A stretch of 64,000 bases of DNA from Tubulanus polymorphus (lineage: Eukaryota; Nemertea; Palaeonemertea; Tubulaniformes; Tubulanidae): positions 28,240,001 to 28,304,000 of the forward strand of contig NC_134025.1 of NCBI RefSeq assembly GCF_964204645.1, in the 5' to 3' direction. The notes beneath the pieces are model-generated. The model searched no databases, was not told the DNA's origin, and saw only the letters and a list, made by a program, of their open reading frames with translations. Positions 38,401 to 50,343 of the stretch are shown here, one piece after another (the stretch's first letter is position 1; every line of letters begins with the position of its first letter). A program made the translations under genes and the position numbers.

Positions 38401-41400
38401 AGCTCAGATCCGGCGCCCATTCGTTCGAGAACCACGAAACCCAGCGAGACCAAGTCGCTACACTGAATCGCTACAGATCTCTCGGTGACAACATCTATTA
38501 ACCTCGTGTCGGGATCGAATACGTGAGATTCAAATGTCACAGACCTATTCTGATATGACGCACTCGACTCCACGAAAAAGAATTGATAATATTAAGTATG
38601 TTTTCAAATAATTCCGTATGAAGACCGAGTTTTTAGTGCATTCGATCATCAAAATTCCGATGACATGGGAACCGCCACCATTTTTCAGTACAACCCGAGT
38701 GGAACTTGACTACCAAATACACAATGGCAGGGTTAATCAAATAGAATATGTTGTTGATTTATTGGGTTGTATGGGAAAAGAAAATTGATTATATAGATTG
38801 GCAGATAGGCTATGTGGTCCCTGGTGGTTATAACACGACAATTATGACAGTGATTGATATTGACTTGAATATTATGAATTATATACATGTCCCGATATAA
38901 TTTTATATTGTCTCAAACTAAACGTCATTGTACATTAACCTTACAACCTTTATATAAGCATCCATTATCTCCATGCCGTGTAGTAGTAAAAAGTGATCCT
39001 CTGTGGGTTCGGATGATTGTGTCTGTTAGCTGAAACCAGGTGTCACTGGGAATAGTGGTGTTCGTGCGCGATTACTCATACATCGTTTTAAGTTGCAGAA
39101 TCCACGGTATTCACCGGGGAAAGAAAATTGTCTTCTATTCTAACAGACGCAAAGATCCAAAACCGACAGTAGAAAACTATAATAACACTTTCTAAACGTG
39201 GTTCGTAGTAACTAGCTGTAGTGGTTTCGGCCGTGATAGCACGATTTCACGATCGTCTTTCTATTAACAGATTATCTAAAAACGTTTCCTACCAGTGGCT
39301 TAACATAATTCTGTTAACAGTTTCTTTTGTCCGTCTCGTTCTGCTTCGTCTCCTTCCCGATGATGGCCTTGTGCAAAAAAAACTGCAACGTATCGGGAAA
39401 TGAATCCGATAGATCCAGCTCTTCGAATCACATCGTTAAATATTGTCTATTCATGGTTGGAACATTTTTGGACGTCAGTTAGTCAGTTAGTTTGTCTTAA
39501 CAAAGTCTATGTTTTCTTCTATTGGTTGTGGTTAGGTCTATTCTATTTGATGAGCAAATACAGATAATGTATTTAATCAAAGAATGGTAGACTTCATTTC
39601 CCATATGTACTGTGAATATTGATCAATGTGTATTTTTGGTAAAATGTCTAACGAAAGTTAATGTTTGGACAATTGGAAGTTGTGAGATGGATTTCTCTAG
39701 GATATTGAATGATTTAATCAAATTTGAGTCTGGGTTAAATGACATTATCATGATGATTGTTGAATTTAATCGTGGAACTTAGTTCGGTATTCAATGAACG
39801 ATTTGGAAATAAAACAGCTCGGTGTTCTGACAAAGATCCAAAAACTACATTCTGTGGGGGGAAATGAAATGCTTTATCGAAATGTAATTTATACATTTCA
39901 GAGATCTGGGAAATAATGAAATCAAGACGATATCCGAAGATCTGTTCCAGTTTAACACTAAACTGGCCACGCTGTAAGTTACGTACGGCGTGAAGAGAAT
40001 GGTTTGAGGCGTACGTCTCAACGATATGTTGGAAGAATTATGAATTGATAGATAATGAAAAGAGCATATAGATTACGCTGTCTTTTATAACGAGATATAT
40101 CGTCGTCAATAATGGCTGTAATGGCCATAATTTAGACTACAAAATACTTGTCGCTGCAATGTTACCGTAGGATTGTGTCCGGTAGTTACCAGTAACAGTG
40201 AAAACTAAGTTGACAGTTATGTTCGCGAAAATTGATACAACGTTGATATATTCGGTTCCGTGTTGTCAGCGACCAAAATTGATAATATCTCAAACGGATA
40301 AATAGAAGCGTGTATAGATTCGCTATTCAGATGTCATTCACGCAGATCATGTTATAACACATGACACCATTAGCGAAATATAATTCTTCACTCAAGAAAA
40401 ACCCATAGTTATCCATCAAATGCTAAGTTTAGTGTTCAAATGATATACAACATTCGGTGTAGAATCTAATTCTGAAAAATATCTTTTTTTGGATTTGCAA
40501 ACGCGCTATTTGACTGAAGAAATCATTTTTCCTTAATCGTCTCTTATCATTTATACGTGAATTTGTGCCAAAAGATGATCATGCTATATATGGCTCCTCG
40601 ATGGATGAAATTTCAGAGTCATCGTACATCCTTTCATTTTTTAGGGAAATGAGACATATATACTTGGATAATATAAGCACTAGTATATTTGCGCATATGA
40701 CGGCATTAGAATTAGCGTAAGTATGAATTTTCGAAATGTGTTAACTCCGTGAAACTAAGAGAGAACTAATTCATTGACAGCAGAATACAAAAGTACGGAG
40801 TACTCTGTCACTATTCTGTGCCGCGGAGTCGTTTGTTTGACGAACAACAGAGTGCTACATCCGCAGACGAACAAGTGAAAAAACACTTCGGAAAGCAGTC
40901 GATAATTGTAAAATGAACCACAACGATTAATCAGTCGCATGTCGACTTAAATTGTGATCGATTTTACAAACAAAAAGTCGTTTATCACGAGAAACTTTTC
41001 CAACTAGTAATATAAGACTGTCATTAATTTTGGTCACTTATTTGATCTGACGTGTCGACACTTGCTTTAAGTGCCCTTGTATTACAGCCATCCCCAAGTG
41101 AAACAACAGTTAAGTAGTTTGCGCCTCATGTTCTTGTCTTATTGTATATTGGTCCATTGTTTGTTCGCTACCAGTACCTAATTGTTTTACATCGGATTCT
41201 AAACCTATTTGACGAAGTCTTTCATCTTTGGAATATCAAGGTCACTTTCTAAGAACTTAACCTATAATGTTTCCTTCCTAGTTATAACATTTAGACGATT
41301 CTTTAATAAATTGTCTACCCAATGGTAGAATCTTGAAGTGTCTGCAATAAATAGTCTTTGAATGTTGTATTGATAAAGATTGTTACCGAAAATGCGCAGC

Positions 41401-44400
41401 GCAAATAATCCCAAATATATTCATTGATCTCACGAAGACAAATTTAAAGAAGGTACAAATTGTGAAGCAGTCCCATAAAGTACATACGTAAAAGTAGGTT
41501 GGAATATCTACAATAAATCCTCGTTCTGGAGACAGATTATTTCATAAATTTCACCATGACCCTAGAAACTTCGTCTCCAGAGGAAACAATCATCAAACTG
41601 TAATTCGATTTTCGAAATAGTGAGACATTTGAGAAAAGTTTGACAACCATAAAATCAACCACGCACGCGTGATCAAATAACTTTTGATCAAATAATGAAT
41701 ACTTTTAGCGTTACGTTCTACATCTATTCATATCATAAATAAGAAGACACGTTAGCAATAATGCTTGCTTTAATGTCTTTACAAATTTTATCTCTTTCGC
41801 GATAAACTTGAGATTATTAGATTTATTGCCACCCGAACGTGTCACCTTAATTGACCATGCGCTTAGTTAGTTTTATTTACCCGGCAAGACTCGAAAAGAC
41901 ATTACGCCTCGATCGATGTATTCCCGGTAATAAATCGTTGATCGTCGCACGAATTTAGTCGAAAAAACTCAGTTGAAACCGTCGACATGTTGTTTCTTAT
42001 GCACATTAGAGAAAATAAACGGCAAGCTGGGGTGATGAACCGAGCATGAATCTTTCATATCAAACGCCGCTTTTAATAAGAAGATGCCTTTCTTTATTAA
42101 GCCGTATATCAAATTCTGGAAACCGATTCAACAGAATAAGATGCATCGATTCAAAATAAGTTTATCAAACTCGTTCGTTCGTCTATTTGAAATGTAGAGC
42201 ATTCTTAGTTTATTATGTTATCATAGTATGATTTATTCTGTACTTTATCATTGCTAGTACTTATATCATTTTCAGGTACTTTGCTGAGTTTGGTTACTGT
42301 AGTTACGCTCCGCAAGTTCGTTATTGCGAGCCTAAAAACGACGGTATAAGTTCCACGCAAGATCTACTCGATTCACCGCTTCACAGAAGCTGTATCTGGA
42401 TAGTGGCTATTCTGACATGTACCGGAAACATATTCGTATTCATCGGTAGAATTATCGCCAAAGATGAGAATCCAGCTCAATCACTTTACGTTAAGAACCT
42501 TTGCGGTATGTCTTTGAAATAAGCCCTTATTTTCTAACTCGTAAATCAAGTCTAAATATGATTAACCATCCTTCGTATTGCACCACGACAGAACATCAGA
42601 GGCAGATATTTATCAATGCAACCGATTTTACTGCAGAATTATGCCGATAATTCAGTTTATTCATAAAATTTTAGTTCAGCTAGCTCTTTTCTTCGCTTAT
42701 TCATCTACAGCGGTGGAAGTGCCTAAAGTATCTAATGTATTGTAATCCCGGCTACAAATAGCCATTAATTGATGGTTTCAGCTTTAGTTATCTATAAGCA
42801 TTTGTATTTGTATGGTTTGTTACTTCGCACGGCTTATAAACGGCCAAAACCAATTCATAGCCGTTTTATTAAGAGAATCTAATAAAAACCCTGTGTATTG
42901 GTGTCCAACTGCGTGAGGTATTTACAGAATGTTGGGCACATTGTAGAGAGAGAGACAGAGAGAAAAAGAAAGGTAGCCCGATCTTTCCAAAACAGCTTCA
43001 AAAGTCAGACGAAGAGGTTCTATACGGCATACATTCGGAACGAACCGACCTAATACTAAATGGCTTGACGTGTGGAGGCTTTTTCTGCTGTCTTCAAACT
43101 TAATATTCAAATGATTAAAGGCATCTCGAAGTATCACGAAGGCTTTGTCTACACGCAATTTTTCTTCGCTACAATCAATGTTCCGTGATGAGGACTTTGT
43201 CGCACTGCTGATAAAGCTAGGAAAAAACCGAAATAGCGCGTGGAACTCAGTAAACACGTTAGGGATGTTTTTTGCATCATGCGCGCGAGTGACTAGACAA
43301 TATGCAGATATTAGATTGCCGATATTGTTATTACATTGCCTGACCGAAAATCTGAAATTTTAGCATTCCTTGGGCAAGAACAGCAGTGTTCATTTGATTG
43401 ATTTCGTGTCGCAAATGATGCACTGACCCGAACTGTCTTAGAGCTTGGAGTAACTCTTAGCTTATAGCTACACGCAAGGGGCGTAACGTTACAATTAACT
43501 GACCTCTAATTCACTTTTCATCGCAATCTATCGATTCATTAGAATTGATCGGGATATGAATGATAGTTTTATGGTTTGGTCGCTAGTGATCGCAATGCAA
43601 TCGTCTTTTGCCGTATTGTACATTACGTGTGGCGCAGAGCTATCTGAAACGAATGAATGAACTTACTCCACTCACCGAATCGACTATAAACTCCCAGTGA
43701 GATGATTAGCGGGTCAATAGAAATTTACATCTTATCCCTTTCTATCACTGATCATACATGTCTAAAGCACATTCCGATAACATATTCTACATTTGGGACC
43801 TATATATGTCAGAATCAGATCGGTTTCAGTACTATTTGGCAGCGGTAAATCATTATTTATAATACCATACAGCAATCAACTCTCGTCTATCGGCTTTCGC
43901 GAGAGGATGACTATAAAATCCAGTTTGAAGGAGATGAATTGATGATATATCATACAGTGCTGATGATATATAAATGTACAATTTACCAATTAATGAAAAC
44001 TTCAAAATACACATAATTTTGACATGTGTATCGATGTCATTGTAAATCTGATAGATTTAATAAAAATAAATCGATGAAACTAAACGTATTTTATCTAAAT
44101 AATGATGATTACGAAATGTGATTTATTCGAACTCATTGCGTTTTGTGACATATTAGATTCAAAAAGCTTATTCTATTTTCACACATGAGTATCATAAGTC
44201 TAATATAATGATAACTAATACGCTTATAACAGGCTCTAATTATCCTATAATTGATATGGGTAGTGAATTAAACCATCGATCATGTATAGACTAGAGACAA
44301 GGGAACAGTTCGAGATGCACGATATTTGTCAGTGTCACCGAGAATCTACTAAAAATACCAGTACAAAAACTAACGAAATGTCTCGCCTATTAGGAGATCT

Positions 44401-46251
44401 TTTAGCACCGAGGAAGATTATTCCGTCATACTTCCTCTTCCAATTAGTATTAATTGTAATCTATTTTTATCTGGAGACAATTAAGCGCATAGTGGCAGTG
44501 ATCGATCAGGACCGGATGTGTTCCCCTCCCAAAAAGTCGAACTACGTATATACGTACTCAGTAGTTGTAGATACAAAACAAAATACGTAAAGCTTTTGAG
44601 ACAACGCAAACGTTGAGAAAGAATTTAGTGCTGAGATTTTGCTTTTTTCGTTTTTCAGCGTCCGATTTGTTGATAGGAGTGTATTTGATATTAATTGGCG
44701 CGCATGATGTCAAATTCCGTAGTGAATACAACCGCCATGCCCGAAAATGGTTAACCAGTTGGACTTGCGAAGTAACCGGGTTTTTGGCCACATTTCCTTA
44801 TCAGGTATCATTACTTATACTAACTTGTATGGCCGTTGAGCGCTACCTTAGAATAACTTTTCCGTATTCGACTATCGGGGAATGTCGACATCGTTATCTC
44901 GTACTGACTTTACTATGGATCATCGGAATAACGTTCGCTTCAATTCCGTTTATATCTAAAGACTTATTCGGTAATTTCTACGGTAGAAATGGCATGTGTT
45001 TACCATTAACGAATCATGGACAATCGCAGTATGGCTGGTGGTATTCGTCTTTTTTGTTTTTTGGTATAAATGTCGGAGGCATGGTTGTGTTGATATGGTG
45101 TTATATAGGTATGTTTATAAGTATAAAGAGGACCAGGGAAGGAGCTCGTGCAGATCAAACTGGAGAGCTAGCTGTTGCTATGAGATTTTCACTTATAGTC
45201 GTCACCAATCTGATTTGTGGTATTCCAATTGCAACTGTGAATGCTTTGGCGATCCTAGGAACTAACATACCAGGTAATTATATTACCAAAGCCTAGACGC
45301 AAAAAATAAAAAAAAAATAATATCATTTTGCTCTTCTTTCGTCTAGACTTTGGCGACTGATCTTGTGGTTATGATTTACCATGCTAAAAAATCTTATGTC
45401 TTCGTGTTCAAAATACCTTTGATAGAATTAGATACAAAATTTTGCACCGAAAATCTGCGATGAGTTTGGTTTCTAGGTAATATCTGATTATCATCTGTTC
45501 ATTTGCATAAATCGTGGATCAAACTGTGAAAGAGTCGCTATTGATGGATGCGTTAAGCAACCTTGATCATATTCATACAGATCCTATCACACTCCATGAG
45601 CCATTGCCAACTAGTTAAAATGTTGCAATTGTTAATACATCAATAAACTTAAATATCAGATGGAATCCATCAGTTTTCACGGCAATAATCACGACATAAT
45701 ACGTGAGTGGTTGACGGTGACTACTCCAGACGATGATGATATGTTAGGTTCATGGGTCGCATCATCAATATCGTTTAAAAAGGCTTAAAATGACGGCTTG
45801 CGACTTGTATTGGAGACCATCAATCATTGGGTAATCCTAGTAGAACAAGTACCAGCCGGTAAAATCATACCACGAGACTGACAACCCGGGTTCAATGTCA
45901 CCTTACCTACAAAACCACGTACACACAAACATACTTATCTTCTTCAACTGGACCGCATAAAAACCGTTGACAAGATTAATCATGGAGGCTGAAAATAACC
46001 ACCAGTTCCGTTCAATGGGGTTTTTTTAGAAATAAACGATGAGCGTCGATCAAAAGATCCGATGGCAGTTTAATGAATATGATTTTTATTCTTTATTTTC
46101 AGCGAACGTTTTGGCGCTAATAATAGTGTTTTTCCTTCCAATCAACTGCGCAATCAATCCAATATTATACTCGGTATCTACTGTAGCCTTTAGGAAACAT
46201 CTTATGAAGATTGTTTCTAAAAAGCGACATCGAAAAAGAAAATCAAGGTAA
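30878..46251 (+). CDS. Relaxin family peptide receptor-like LGR (RXFP1/2-type GPCR)
   Basis: Leucine-rich-repeat GPCR, expected to signal through G proteins from the plasma membrane. Exons seen: 30878-31027 (LDLa: [10 protein letters not shown]..., DGLPDC), 33365-33487 (linker), and LRR exons 35008-35079, 35173-35244, 36146-36214, 36910-36981, 37585-37656, 38073-38144, 39902-39973 and 40645-40716. The last three are 42276-42505 (C-rich hinge plus TM1), 44659-45273 (TM2-TM6) and 46103-46251 (TM7, tail). LRR exons are 72 bases (one 69) and all split a Leu codon in the same phase. Hinge [13 protein letters not shown] and loop [15 protein letters not shown] match relaxin receptors RXFP1/2 closely. 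TM3 ends ERY and TM7 has NPILY. The LRR N-cap exon (between 33488 and 35007) was not found, and the eight LRRs are fewer than the ten I recall for RXFP1. The stop overlaps a donor-like ag|gtaatt, so a longer tail is possible. Confidence 0.93.
32061..32417. repeat. GATA/GATG tetranucleotide microsatellite
   Basis: About 360 bases of imperfect (GATG/GATA)n, ending in a pure GATA run, in an intron of the relaxin-receptor-like gene. The apparent open frames across it are repeat translations, not genes. Confidence 0.95.
38341..38549 (-). other. Unrecognised exon-like open stretch, antisense in LGR intron
   Basis: A minus-strand frame bounded by acceptor-like atatcag|AAT and donor-like TATCG|gtagat encodes a protein-like sequence including [35 protein letters not shown] and [10 protein letters not shown]. 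It is visibly GC-richer than the surrounding intron. I do not recognise the family. It could be an exon of a nested antisense gene, a captured pseudo-exon, or chance. Confidence 0.25.
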
Positions 46252-48362
46252 TTGCATCACAGGTTTAGTTGATTTTATTCAGTTATCGCGTGTGTCTCAT
46301 CGTTTTACACGTGGTTAATTCTGTGTAGAATGAAATAGAATTTTAGTGACATCCACGCGAACATATCGACGACAGTCGCTGCTGTCAGATTTTTAAGGGC
46401 GTCACTTCTCTCTCTATCTCTTTCAATGCTAGTCTTTGAGTACCGGTAAATTTTTATGTCTTCCAGAGCAGAAAGTAGCACGAGCGTGCGTGCTACCCAT
46501 CATTCCGTCCTGGTCGATCGAATTGCCGAAAGGTGTCGACAACAAGACGGATTATCCGCCAACCAGCGATTCTTAGCTTAGAAAAACACGACGAGATCCT
46601 TCCGTGGATAGTGTAACCGAGAATGATGTTCAAACGAGAATAAAACAAATAGTCTCGAAAAAGACGAAGAAAATATGAGCTCCGCGAAGAAAACAAACTA
46701 GCGTGTTTTGACAGTTCGTTGCAGGTCATTTTATGACATTTATTTGCTCGACTAGATTTTTTCAATGAATTAGTTCATGAAGATAAACACGGGTGAACAC
46801 GGAAAGTTGATTCCTGACCAGGAGTCGGGAAAAGTAAAAGAACTAAATCAAATGTCAGGTGAAGAAGTTTTTGACTTGTATCGTGTGATGAAATAGTTGT
46901 CTGTGGTTTAGTTTCACGATCGGATATTTTCGAAATAAACCCAAAGCATCCGATTAAAAAAAGCTACCACCAACGATTCGGTAACTAACCGGGTTACCTG
47001 AACTTAGTACATTCCAAACGTGAATCGGTTGGCTGTAGCTTAAGTGATTTACTGGTTCACTTTTATTCAGAAATCTAAAAGAATTAATTTGTAGTCGCAT
47101 TTTGGTACCTTCTATTTGTGAAATTGGCGAATAAGAAGGTAAACGTGGTATATACAAAGTTGTTCATTAAAAGGTCAATCGCTCATCAACTCTTCTAATG
47201 AACTCCGTGTTTCTATAGATACTTGTTTATATAAATTATCTCATTGTTTCTACAATAAAGTGTTGATTATCACAGAAATGTTGTTTTTGTTGCCTAAACG
47301 ACCAAAAGAAACCGTACTATCGGTTCGGCAAATTATCAGGTGTGTTGATGATAAATAACCGGTCAGCCAGTAGCGTGAGGATGACGGATCGCTGTTCTCT
47401 GGTTCGAACAATAGTAATGAGCAACATGCTGCTCGCACTTCATCCAGCTATACAATCTGCTACTACACAAGCCGAAACTTTTTTACAACCTTTTCATGCA
47501 ACGTCTCTAGAACCAAATAGAAAAGCTCCAAAGAAACAAATAAAAAAGAAATTTGCTTGTTTATATATAAGTATCCTACAGTATCCACAAAAAACATCAC
47601 GAAAACCCCATGTGTAATGTGTACTATAGGACTATTTACCGATGAATATTTCGATTCTCAAAGTAAAAAAGATAATACATTTATAATCAACACAGTACTT
47701 GAAGGAAACAACACGGGGCTTGAAACGACACGGTGCACCAAAGAAACGACAAGGCACTTGAAAGAAACACCTGTATGACAACATTTCATTTGAAATGCGC
47801 ACTAGTCAAAAAACGTGATAATCCTTGGATTTGAAAAAGCCAAAATCAGAAAATTAACCACGAACATACTATTTCTGAATATAATAAAATAGTCATGTTT
47901 CACAACACGAAACATTATTTTTTATTTTTTAATCGAATTTTCTTTACGGTAAAATTAATAATGTACACAGTACAAAGGTTCTTTTATCAACAAACAACTA
48001 CCAGATATTAGAAATACATAGAGATAAATGAAATGTACGTTTAACGAATTAAATATTTCCATTTGACAAAATCTTTCACACTTTCACTGGCACAAAGTTT
48101 TCATAGTGGATTTGCGTAGTTTTCGTATAAAATATCGCGGATCATAAATGCTGCGAAGATTTTTATTTCTCTTAAAATCAATGTTCACCGAAAAAACACA
48201 AGTACAATGTCGGTCAATCATCGCTTTTATCATAGATGTCATAATCGCGTCCGAACTCTTTTCCGCCAGAGCTACTACAAAACAGAAGACCGAACAAAAA
48301 TATGAGAACCGTTATTTGATAAAAGATGAATTGCACAAATAAGGAGATCTCTGAAAAAGTAT
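46252..48362. other. Intergenic (3' ends of convergent LGR and BRMS1-like genes)
   Basis: Candidate plus-strand poly(A) signals are AATAAA at 46934-46939 and 47254-47259. Open frames around 47250-47780 have no recognisable features. The missing C-terminal exons of the BRMS1-like gene could be here, but I could not find them. Confidence 0.35.
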
Positions 48363-49850
48363 TTACCTAAATTTTAAGTCTCCTTTCCGGCGCTGTAAAG
48401 AGGATTGCTGTTTTAAAGCCTGAAATAAATGATAGAATTATCAGAAACGGTCTGTTACTGTTTAGAAGCTAATTTAGATCGTTTCGTTTATCGTGCATAT
48501 GAAAGTCACCTTTTTTATAGCTGTCCAATCTTCTATAATATCCATATCCTTTAATAAGTAGACAATATATGGACGTGAAACTTAAGTTAAGGTTCATATG
48601 AAATAAGTAGATGACACTTGAATCGAAAAACGTGATTATCGCATAAAAGGATATCAGAAACAGTAACCGGTTTCCTGCGTCTATCAGGATTCATTGGATC
48701 GTGTTTCTTTCTAGTTTTCTTCATATTTTGAGATTCATTCCATAAATCTGAAAATATATATATATATTTAAATATATAGATATTTCCACTCTATTCAAGA
48801 CCGAGCATTTTCAAGCGGAAATTATGCATCGAAGTAGATATAGACCTGATGAAATATCGATATTGTGTCGATCTTCTTCCAGTCGTCTGATTTTATCCTC
48901 TAGATCAGTTTTAATACTGTCGTACAAAAGATTTTTCTCGCTCTACAAAAATAGAGAAACGATTAGCGGTTTTTGAAAGTGACCAGAAGTGAGCAGAAAA
49001 ATTGCATGATGAAAAGAAACAAACCTCATAGTTCTGACGAGTCGCTTGATTTTCACATTCATAGTTATTTCTAATATTGACCAATTTCAGCTTTTTCAAA
49101 ATACCTGAAAGCACATAAAAATCAATCAGTAATTCAACAAACTAAAACCTTCTTAAAAGAATTGATGAAAAATGAACTGAATCAATTACCTGCCACTTGT
49201 GTTCGAGTTTTCATATTATCTTGTAACATTGCCAATGGACCCAGATATTCAGGAGCTCTACCGGCCCTAACTTCTTCTAGTTTAGCTTCTATTTGAAATA
49301 ATCGTTCTCTATAAAGCCTGTAAATGATTGATTAATTGATCCATTAAATTCAATAATCAATGCTTTACTTTTAATTACTATAACTTCAAATAAACACAAA
49401 TTTTTTACTTAATTATCCTAGGTACCATATAAGAAAAAGACCATGTTTCTTGTATTTACTTAATCAGTTAATGGTACCTTAGGCGGAAACTGGAAAGGGA
49501 AAGTAAAAAAGGTGTCTCCCGAAAACTAAGTGTCATCAATCAGTTATTACGAAAAACTCACTGTTCTCGGAGATCAACGAACTGACGTTCAAGATCCGAC
49601 ATATCATCGACGCAATCATTTCGTCTGATTTCGCATTCCTCTTCGTTAAGTTCTAAAACCGAACGGCAACAAATAATTGTATAGTAAGTATTTAAACGGA
49701 AGTTGTACAGACTATGAAAGATTACGAACCAGAGCTCTCTCCTTCCGATCCTGAGCTATCCATATCATCATCGTCACTTTTTTCACTGTCTGGAGTATCC
49801 TGGTCCATATCTTCATCGTCTGACTCGTTTTTACTGTCCATTGTAGGCAT
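48363..49850 (-). CDS. BRMS1L: BRMS1 / BRMS1L / Sds3-family co-repressor subunit
   Basis: Family members are coiled-coil subunits of Sin3-HDAC co-repressor complexes in the nucleus. Exons on the minus strand: 49850-49730 (ATG, acidic Ser/Asp tail), 49652-49562, 49317-49190, 49104-49025, 48942-48846, 48747-48655, 48574-48510 and 48419-48367. The translation follows human BRMS1L closely, e.g. [54 protein letters not shown] and [19 protein letters not shown]. The intron 48654-48575 starts ATATCCTTTT and ends in AC, a minor-spliceosome (U12) AT-AC intron, and only that reading restores VSGPYIVY. After the last exon a stop follows at 48365-48363 if the donor-like gtaaat is not used. The C-terminal GEWY...SKLYISQLQKGKY block of vertebrate members was not found. 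ARL2 lies 490 bases upstream on the same strand. Confidence 0.88.
48575..48654 (-). other. U12-type AT-AC intron in the BRMS1-like gene
   Basis: The 80-base intron has a 5' splice site ATATCCTTTT (48654 downward), a branch-point-like ACCTTAACTT about 11 bases before its end, and terminates in TTTCAC. Joining TCTG to GTCCATATA gives VSGPY, the family sequence. No GT-AG pair keeps the frame. Confidence 0.85.
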
Positions 49851-50343
49851 TTTAAGACGAATCAATCACTTTTAAGCCACTTTACAAAACGTAAACAACA
49901 AAATGGTTGGTACCAACTCAATGCAGGACACTAAAGCCAGGTGTGGAAAACGTTAAAATGAATATGCGATACAAGCAACGAGTTAGTTCGAATCCCGATA
50001 TTTCACTAATATCCACACACGTCAATACTGCAACATGATTAATCATAGATATGACTAAAGATGGTTCGAATCCCGTATTTTCAGAACTCCTGCGTATAAT
50101 AAAATAATTTAACAATCGAACAAATTAATAATAAATGAAACTGTATTTATTCTTCATTCATAATTCAAATGAACCAGCATTTTCCTAGCCTAAAATGGCT
50201 ACATAGGCTTATATTCCCAGATTTTAGAATACAAATAAATATTACTAAATCTACGCAGATAGGAAATTCAGCTTTTTTAGCTAGCACAATGATGAATTTT
50301 ATCTATCACAGTCAAAGCCCTCAACAGAGATAAATAAACAAGA
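49851..50343. other. Short spacer between ARL2 and BRMS1-like genes
   Basis: It contains the ARL2 3' UTR, with a minus-strand AATAAA at 50151-50146, and presumably the promoter of the BRMS1-like gene. No other gene is seen. Confidence 0.5.

Noticed and set aside
42922-43257. 111-codon minus-strand frame in the TM1-TM2 intron of the LGR
   Set aside because: No recognised domain and its end lies in an AG-rich simple sequence; probably chance.
45830-45920. Possible second tRNA-like repeat (gggttcaatg box B-like)
   Set aside because: Box A is not convincing and the stem pairing is poor.
47250-47780. Overlapping short frames on both strands near the BRMS1-like 3' side
   Set aside because: Low complexity and no match to the missing BRMS1 C-terminal block or any family I know.
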